From positions 1-42,792 of the IMG/VR virus record IMGVR_UViG_3300044998_000209: a stretch of 42,792 nt of DNA; one strand, given 5' to 3'. The DNA is from a virus. Made by a program: the position numbers and the translations under genes. Positions 38,320 to 42,792 of this stretch are shown in pieces. How positions within the stretch are numbered: the stretch's first letter is position 1; every line of letters starts with the position of its first letter. The notes beneath the pieces are model-generated. The model was not told the DNA's origin, did no database searches, and saw only the letters and a program-made list of their open reading frames with translations.

Positions 38320-38829
38320 CTAATATGACTTGGAGGGGAAAGTCTGTGGGCGGCTTAAGCCGCTGCTGCCGTCGCAGCGATGGTATCGATCACAATATCG
38401 ACGCCACCGGCAAACGCAGTCGCGCGCACAGACATCGTAGTGGCTGTGTGCGTTCGAGTTGTGAAGATTGCCTTCATGGTGCGTTGCCTCATCTCTATTT
38501 ATACATGCCGCCGGACAAAAGTCAACATTTTTCAAAAGGAAAGTTCTAATCCCCACTGTTGGAGTATTCAACATCATCGCTTCCAGATTGATGATGAACG
38601 TAACCTTCGCGTCTTCCCGCGCCCGTTCGATGTCCAATCCCTGTGCGACGTACATATCGCGCATCTTGACTAGCCAGAAATCGAGCGTGCGTTGAATGAT
38701 CCCGATAGCTTCTTCCCGGCTGGAACAGGAAGACTCATCTTCTTGTTCCCACGACAGATGTTCGCCGGTTACCGCGTCAACGTGAAACCATTTCTGCGAT
38801 GCAACAACTTCGGCGGCGTCTCGATACAT
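38320..38829 (-). CDS. hypothetical protein with doubtful C-terminus
   Basis: 169 codons. Residues 1-~105 look like a real helical protein (REEAIGIIQRTLDFWLVKM, DIERAREDAKVTFIINLEAMM). From ~112 on the composition changes to Cys/His/Arg-rich, and this part overlaps the small gene at 38355-38492 in another frame, so it may be read-through of a lost stop or a frameshift. ATG is 6 nt after -10-like TAGAAT (38841-38836). Confidence 0.5.
   Translation of the reverse strand: MYRDAAEVVASQKWFHVDAVTGEHLSWEQEDESSCSSREEAIGIIQRTLDFWLVKMRDMYVAQGLDIERAREDAKVTFIINLEAMMLNTPTVGIRTFLLKNVDFCPAACINRDEATHHEGNLHNSNAHSHYDVCARDCVCRWRRYCDRYHRCDGSSGLSRPQTFPSKSY
38355..38492 (-). CDS. small late protein missed by size
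   Basis: 45 residues from ATG 38492, only 3 nt after TATAAATA; a second in-frame ATG at 38477 has GAGG 8 nt upstream. The product contains MKAIFTTRTHTATTMSV then FAGGVDIVIDTIAATAAAA, a plausible small beta-strand plus hydrophobic tail. The stop lies in a GCGGC-TTAA-GCCGC palindrome. The perfect late promoter is the best support. Confidence 0.5.
   Translation of the reverse strand: MRQRTMKAIFTTRTHTATTMSVRATAFAGGVDIVIDTIAATAAAA
38496..38503 (-). promoter_or_regulatory. perfect T4 late promoter TATAAATA
   Basis: Exact match to the T4 late consensus on the minus strand. TTGACT 16 nt upstream of TATAAA could also make it a sigma70-type promoter. It may feed the small gene and the tRNA cluster downstream. 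Confidence 0.7.
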
Positions 38830-38841
38830 GACCCAATTCTA

Positions 38842-39747
38842 TCACGGGGCGATGACTTTGGAATTCCACTTGCCGAAGTCCCTACCACCGATATCCGGGG
38901 CGGGTTTGTTGGGATTGAAGAAGTCGTCCTTGGCCTTCTGATCGGCGTCACGTTCAATGGAAGTATTCATCGTCCACAACTGGACCGCACTCTTCTTATC
39001 GGTCAATAGCATGTCTTTGGTCCGATCAGAGACTCCGTAGCGCGCCGCTGGAAGCGTCCGGCTGACTGTCATCCGGGTCGCCAGCTTCGACGCCGGGATG
39101 AAGAATGCGGTGATCTCCATGTCGTATCTGATCCACAATTTCCGCAAGGTTGCTTTGAGTTCCCCGGCCTTGGCTTTCCACGTCGGCATCAACAGGGAGT
39201 ACTGCATATCCTTTCGGTCATGATCGATGAAAGTCACCAACACACACGGCTTGCCGGTCACGTGCTCCATTTCTTCCGGGCTAATCGTGTCCGACACCGG
39301 AACCGGACGACCGAAATCTTTGGACACCATATGAACCTTGGTCAAGAAACGCGATCCGTGATTCTCGAACCAGTAGCCTTGCGTGATGAGGTACGCATGA
39401 ACCATTTCATGAAGAAGGATACCGTCCCACTTCCACTCCGGGCGGATCGGCACTTCCGTGCTCATGGTGATCTTCAGGTCGTAGACTTCACCATTCATCT
39501 TCGTCATCGCGGCCAGCGCGCCGGATGGCTTTCGTTCGCCCGGTGCCAGTTTGAATTTGCCGGTCGTCACTCCCGATACCCGCTTGCCGGTCTTGCCCCA
39601 CACCACTGGAGTGTTGTTCGGGATCACATTGTCGAAGAACAGCTTGTTGAACAGATGGAACTTCGACACCAGCGGATAGTCTTTGAACGACAAGACTTCA
39701 TCACTAGTATGTCCTTCCCGGATGAAATGGCTATAGGTCTTCGGCAC
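38842..39747 (-). CDS. SprT-like zinc metalloprotease
   Basis: 301 residues, GTG start. HEMVHAYL (113-120) is the HExxH zinc site, Glu114 catalytic, and FENHGSRFL supplies His130 as third ligand; LFNKLFFDNVIPNNTPVVW and GKFKLAPGERKPSGA upstream are typical of SprT-like domains. The C-terminal ~130 residues are unrecognised. SprT/Spartan-type enzymes cut DNA-bound proteins; phage copies are common in T4-like genomes. ATAAATAC (39759-39752) lies 4 nt before the start. Confidence 0.8.
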   Translation of the reverse strand: MPKTYSHFIREGHTSDEVLSFKDYPLVSKFHLFNKLFFDNVIPNNTPVVWGKTGKRVSGVTTGKFKLAPGERKPSGALAAMTKMNGEVYDLKITMSTEVPIRPEWKWDGILLHEMVHAYLITQGYWFENHGSRFLTKVHMVSKDFGRPVPVSDTISPEEMEHVTGKPCVLVTFIDHDRKDMQYSLLMPTWKAKAGELKATLRKLWIRYDMEITAFFIPASKLATRMTVSRTLPAARYGVSDRTKDMLLTDKKSAVQLWTMNTSIERDADQKAKDDFFNPNKPAPDIGGRDFGKWNSKVIAP

Positions 39748-39751
39748 TCAG

Positions 39752-39793
39752 GTATTTATCGGCAGTGTACCGCCAAATCGTCTTTCTAAATAT
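39752..39793. promoter_or_regulatory. divergent T4-type late promoters
   Basis: Minus strand ATAAATAC (39759-39752) for the SprT-like gene and plus strand CTAAATAT (39786-39793), 8 nt before ATG 39802. Confidence 0.65.
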
Positions 39794-39801
39794 CCGACAG
39801 C

Positions 39802-40796
39802 ATGGCACAAACGTACACAATTGCCGCGATTGGTGTGACCTTCGCGTTGAACAAAACGATGCTTGGCGTCTTCTAGGGAGTGCCGTCACCGCTCTTGTCT
39901 TCACGACATCTGGTTCGTCAAGCACCAGCGCGGTCTATCAGAAAATCTACCGGCGCACGGTCACTACCAACGGCCTTAGCGAAATCTTGTTGGATCTCAT
40001 TGATGGGATCTCAACCAACATTGAAACAAATGGCACGTCGGAAGCGGATGTTCATAACATCCTACTTGTGTTTCATCGTACCGGTGAAACCGCCGGGTTG
40101 TCCGATGCTCAAGTCAATGATCTGGTCCATTCCATAAGCGACCAACAGGCGGCGGGGAACTCTGACACATCAGTCACCTACACCCTGTTCCAGAACAATC
40201 CGTTCACCATCAACAGCATCAGCGTGGCATCAGCTAACGCGGTGTTGTTGCGATTTGCCGCGCCCACTGTCAATTCGATCAGCGAAGCCACGGCAACCGG
40301 GACCAAGTATCAATTCACGACCGGACAATTGGATGGCTTGTCGGAAACGATTGCTCAATTGTATCGAGTGCGATTTGCCGCGTCGCTGGAAACATCGGCA
40401 CTGTCAGAAACAAACGCAGTCCTATATCGGATATGCTTCAGCGCCGGTGCGTCAGATTCAACATCTTCGACGTTCACGACAACCACCAAGATACGGTGGA
40501 GCGACACCATCTTTGCTTCAGGAACATCAGACGTTTCCGCTACGCCGGTGCCGGTTCAGCTTGTCACTATCGGAACGATTGGATCTTCTGACATCACCAC
40601 ATCGTTTCAGAAGTACCGTGTTGTATCCGCGTCAACTGCTGGCGCGTCCGGGTCGGATGTGGCGATCACGTATGTTCGACGAATCACGCTGTTCTCTTTC
40701 GGAACCAGCCGGACGTTCTTTTCGCCGGGCGGCATAGAACCGAATGAAAACACGATGCCGCAACAGATTTCGTTGTCTTTCGAAATCAGGGTCTAG
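39802..40796 (+). CDS. repeat-containing structural protein with apparent frameshift
   Basis: The late promoter points to ATG 39802, which gives a 24-residue peptide (MAQTYTIAAIGVTFALNKTM then LGVF) ending at TAG 39874. The long frame to 40796 is offset by -1; it is open from 39765 but has no plausible start behind the promoter. The long part (~300 residues) holds 22-28-residue repeats with cores such as GLSETIAQLYRVRFAAS, ALSETNAVLYRICFSAG and GTSEADV, a fibre or decoration shaft. Either a programmed -1 shift (no classic slippery heptamer seen), a sequencing error, or a real mutation. Confidence 0.55.
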
Positions 40797-41062
40797 TACA
40801 AAGCGGTGATCTGTGTCGCAGTGGTGCCGTTGGCCCAAATGCGGCGAATACAGAACGGATACACCGTCGAAGCGGCCAGTTTCAAAACGACCGCCGCGCC
40901 TTCAATATCGCGGGCAAATTCAACCTTCACGTCGCCGGGGTTATTCACCATCAGCGCACGGGTTGTGATCGGAAGGTCTACCGAATCGTTTGGCGAAACG
41001 AGGTACGCATTGCGTGCCGGGCTTTCGAGGTTAGTTTCGTGGGTGCGGAAATTGTCAGCCAT
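40793..41062 (-). CDS. small virion spike-base-like protein
   Basis: 89 residues. NLESPARNAYLVSPNDSVDLPITTRALMV, then NNPGDVKVEF, IEGAAVVLKLAAST.YPF.IRRIWANGTTATQITALY follows a small phage protein family found near tail spikes and on virions (spike base type). Late motif CTAAATAT 5 nt before ATG. Its stop overlaps the convergent repeat protein by 4 nt. Confidence 0.7.
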   Translation of the reverse strand: MADNFRTHETNLESPARNAYLVSPNDSVDLPITTRALMVNNPGDVKVEFARDIEGAAVVLKLAASTVYPFCIRRIWANGTTATQITALY

Positions 41063-41067
41063 ATTGG

Positions 41068-41075
41068 ATATTTAG
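41068..41075 (-). promoter_or_regulatory. T4-type late promoter element
   Basis: Minus strand CTAAATAT, 5 nt before ATG 41062. Confidence 0.65.
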
Positions 41076-41093
41076 CTGACGACCCGCACCACC

Positions 41094-41213
41094 TTACCAT
41101 TCGCCCTTGACCCGGCGGATGATGGCGGCAATGCGACGACGGTTATAGACCTTCTGAGCGGTGAGCAACATCACCACACCGAAGAGGAACAGGAAGAAAT
41201 AATTGGTACTCAT
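41094..41213 (-). CDS. 39-residue membrane protein
   Basis: MSTNYFFLFLFGVVMLLTAQ is one transmembrane segment, followed by a basic tail (KVYNRRRIAAIIRRVKGEW). A near-consensus promoter (TTGACA, 17 nt, TATACT) ends 6 nt before the ATG, so the mRNA would be leaderless. Small single-span proteins of this type can be inhibitors or lysis helpers; function unknown. Confidence 0.6.
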   Translation of the reverse strand: MSTNYFFLFLFGVVMLLTAQKVYNRRRIAAIIRRVKGEW

Positions 41214-41219
41214 GATCCA

Positions 41220-41248
41220 AGTATAGAAGTTCTGGACCTATATGTCAA
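41220..41248 (-). promoter_or_regulatory. sigma70-type promoter
   Basis: Minus strand TTGACA (41248-41243), 17-nt spacer, TATACT (41225-41220), predicted +1 at the A of ATG 41213. Confidence 0.75.
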
Positions 41249-41277
41249 GAGCTACCTGTGGAAAAGTTCGGTGGGAA

Positions 41278-41306
41278 ACAAAAACGCCGGACCCGAAAGT
41301 CCGGCG
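41278..41306 (-). terminator. terminator of the tmRNA gene
   Basis: Minus strand CGCCGGACT-TTCG-GGTCCGGCG (41306-41285) followed by TTTTTGTTT. Confidence 0.85.
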
Positions 41307-41601
41307 ATCTTGCGAAGGTCTTTCTTTAACAGGGCACCTTCAATTCCCCGGATGGGTGCAATTAAGCAGCCATCGCCAGAACATTGCTGTTGGCAGTTAT
41401 TGTTTTACGCTGTTGGTCCGAATCCGCTCATAAAACTTCATCGGCTTCGGTAGTCGTCTACCGGCCCGCTCCCTTTAGCTTTCCGCCGCCCGTCGAAACC
41501 TGACACCCCCGTATGGTGCCCCCTTGCGGGAGCGTGTTTTGGTGGAGGTGGCCGGAATTGAACCGGCGTCCGAACGTGGTCTACACCAGATCAACGCGAA
41601 C
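41285..41601 (-). ncRNA. ssrA: circularly permuted two-piece tmRNA
   Basis: Minus strand order is acceptor piece, spacer, coding piece, the reverse of standard tmRNA. Acceptor piece (~41601-41540): T arm GCCGG-TTCAATT-CCGGC preceded by TCGGAC, then CACCTCC, A, CCA. Spacer 41539-41511: hairpin GCTCCC-GCAA-GGGGGC. Coding piece from 41510: GGGGGTG-TCAGG-TTTCGACGGG, the tmRNA 5' signature; GGGGGTG pairs with CACCTCC to make the Ala acceptor stem. The tag frame follows at 41394-41362 and a terminator ends the gene. tmRNA frees stalled ribosomes and tags the peptide for Clp-type proteases. Late-like CTAAATTA (41614-41607) may be the promoter. Confidence 0.9.
41362..41394 (-). other. tmRNA tag reading frame
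   Basis: Resume codon GCC at 41394-41392 preceded by AATAACT (compare AATAGTC in E. coli tmRNA). Encodes ANSNVLAMAA then TAA. With the Ala from the charged tmRNA the tag is AANSNVLAMAA. It has the usual ending in Ala-Ala after a hydrophobic residue. Confidence 0.85.
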
Positions 41602-41610
41602 AACTCTAAT

Positions 41611-41955
41611 TTAGCACACCACAGAGTTTGACGCAAGCTGTTCTTCGTCATTCATCGCATCAAACTGCTGTGGAGTCGGGCCACCGAACGGCGGCGTCAT
41701 CATGGCCTTCGCCAAGGCTTCCCGCACATTCCTTCCCCGGAACATGTTGTTCGCGCCTTGCCCCGGTTCCAGCCGGGCGACGGTTGTGCCGGTCGCATCG
41801 GTTTCGATGGACGGCCAATCACCATCAATCCAATCCAGCATGTCATCAGCGGTGATGTTTCGTTCCGCGTGCTTGACGTGTTTTTCTGGATCGAACTGCC
41901 CGGCTGGAATCCAGACCTTATGGTCGGGGCGTTCGATCAGACTGACTTCGTACAT
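41611..41955 (-). CDS. hypothetical protein
   Basis: 114 residues from ATG 41955, which overlaps the previous stop (TGATG); GTG 41970 is an alternative. MYEVSLIERPDHKVWIPAGQ, ITADDMLDWIDGDWPSIET and the C-terminal MMTPPFGGPTPQQFDAMNDE are not recognised. Last gene of a three-gene run; its stop overlaps the putative tmRNA promoter. Confidence 0.55.
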   Translation of the reverse strand: MYEVSLIERPDHKVWIPAGQFDPEKHVKHAERNITADDMLDWIDGDWPSIETDATGTTVARLEPGQGANNMFRGRNVREALAKAMMTPPFGGPTPQQFDAMNDEEQLASNSVVC

Positions 41956-42320
41956 CAATCGACTTGCCACCCCGCTTCGACCATTTCCAATGTGCTGTCG
42001 TATTTCAGGCGTTCAACCGGAAGAGGAAAATCCGGCACGTCCCGATTGCTTTGCATGACGAATACCGCCACCCCGGAGTCTTCCTTCTGCTCCAACTTCG
42101 CGTCGAAGTGCTCGAAGATGCTGCCCAAGTAGACAGTCGGTTCCATCAGGCCATTCTGTCCAACCACAAACCCACATTCGGGAAAACCGCCCGGCTTTCG
42201 ATTCGTCCGCCGAACGACAGGACAATACGACTTGCCATTCTTCGATTTGTAGTGATACGACTTCACGTCGATCAATAGCCGAATCTCTTCATGAAGATCG
42301 ATGCCGGGCGGTGCTGTCAT
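41955..42320 (-). CDS. hypothetical protein
   Basis: 121 residues, 4 nt after the preceding gene. IDLHEEIRLLIDVKSYHYKS, YCPVVRRTNRKPGGFPECGF, EPTVYLGSIFEHFDAKLEQKED. Mixed alpha/beta; not recognised. Downstream gene overlaps it by one base. Confidence 0.55.
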   Translation of the reverse strand: MTAPPGIDLHEEIRLLIDVKSYHYKSKNGKSYCPVVRRTNRKPGGFPECGFVVGQNGLMEPTVYLGSIFEHFDAKLEQKEDSGVAVFVMQSNRDVPDFPLPVERLKYDSTLEMVEAGWQVD

Positions 42321-42324
42321 TTTC

Positions 42325-42750
42325 CTATTCCTCTTCTTCCACTGAAGCGGCGCGGATTGCGTCCACTACCGCTGCCTTACCATTTGATTGTACCTTCACA
42401 TGCGGCTGATGAAGCGGAGTCAAATCCGGGAACTTCAGCTTCGGGAAGGAATCCTTCGCGGGCCTTCCACGCTTGTACACCGCGACGTACCCTTCATTCA
42501 AAAAGACGTAGGTGTAAGGCGTTTCAGCCGATGACTTGCGACCGAACGGATAGCCTTGTTCGGGCCGCGTGAAGTCGCTGATCCTTTCCGACAAGGACAC
42601 GACCGCTTGCATGTACTCCGTGCGCGTGGTCGTCGCCACTACGGGTTCAATCTCCGAAGAATATGGGTACCCGTCGAACTCCATACTCCCCAACCAATTC
42701 ACAGATCCGTCAGGTTCCTGAACATAAAAATCGGCGGATGTTCCTGCCAT
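42325..42750 (-). CDS. hypothetical protein
   Basis: 141 residues with GGGAG ribosome site 9 nt before ATG. ADFYVQEPDGSVNWLGSMEF, GYPYSSEIEPVVATTTRTEY, YVFLNEGYVAVYKRGRP; acidic C-terminus (ASVEEEE). Many T4-like phages have a short protein starting with a 'YVQEPDGSV.WLGS' block; function unknown. First gene visible in this operon; the promoter is likely beyond the window end. Confidence 0.6.
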   Translation of the reverse strand: MAGTSADFYVQEPDGSVNWLGSMEFDGYPYSSEIEPVVATTTRTEYMQAVVSLSERISDFTRPEQGYPFGRKSSAETPYTYVFLNEGYVAVYKRGRPAKDSFPKLKFPDLTPLHQPHVKVQSNGKAAVVDAIRAASVEEEE

Positions 42751-42792
42751 GTGTTGTTCTCCCTTTTGGGCCGGTTACCGGTGGCATGTCCA

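Noticed and set aside
1-42792. CRISPR array or transposon
   Set aside because: No regularly spaced direct repeats and no transposase or terminal repeats were seen; the only mobile-type gene is the HNH endonuclease.

Overview
The window is a piece of a large T4-like tailed phage (myovirus) genome; both ends cut through gene runs, and the first gene is 5'-truncated. The T4 supergroup assignment rests on recognisable relatives of gp16 (small terminase), gp53, gp4, gp2, gp54, gp26, gp51, a gp27-like hub, gp32, gp59 and gp33, several in T4-like neighbourhoods (53/4/2, 26/51, 33-59-32). The host cannot be named. Many first genes start 3-9 nt after a promoter element, so leaderless mRNAs seem to be the rule for transcription-unit heads, which hints at a host that translates leaderless mRNA well.

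Layout. 1-1043: a DUF2786-like partial gene and small terminase. 1045-14355: a 13-kb block of adhesion/tail-fibre genes built by duplication (a LamG-like pair, a family of four with an optional N-terminal domain, a pair of small fibre proteins, a repeat protein, two proteins sharing one N-terminal module, and a long fibre). Inside it a consensus sigma70-type promoter on the minus strand drives an apparent non-coding RNA. 14380-20083: mostly minus-strand accessory genes (zinc-ribbon membrane protein, DUF4262, coiled-coil membrane protein, thioredoxin-like, dual-specificity phosphatase), then the baseplate hub and gp53. 20133-29500: head completion, DNA-end protector and baseplate genes, a 1372-residue tape-measure protein with two cell-wall hydrolase domains, and an amidase endolysin. 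29497-31920: the DNA replication/late-transcription group gp32, a small coiled coil, gp59, gp33. 31964-36901: small accessory genes including NADAR, a DnaJ-type zinc protein, an anti-sigma-like zinc finger, ClpP coupled to a small protein carrying a major-capsid 'Gol' segment, and an HNH endonuclease. 36781-38306: a minus-strand tRNA cluster with odd tRNAs and two structured RNA candidates. 38320-42750: small proteins, a SprT-like metalloprotease, structural proteins, a circularly permuted tmRNA, and three hypothetical proteins.

Regulation. A motif close to CTAAATAC/TATAAATA sits just before about 20 gene starts on both strands, matching the T4 late promoter; the gp33-like coactivator here is the expected partner. 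A second set of genes has a sigma70-like -10 hexamer ending 6-8 nt before the ATG.

The most unusual content is the permuted tmRNA with a readable tag (ANSNVLAMAA) in the same genome as a complete ClpP, the ClpP-coupled mini-capsid fragment, the orphan non-coding RNA, tRNAs with hairpin insertions, and an apparent frameshift in a late structural gene. Family names come from residue patterns recognised by eye; no database search was run.
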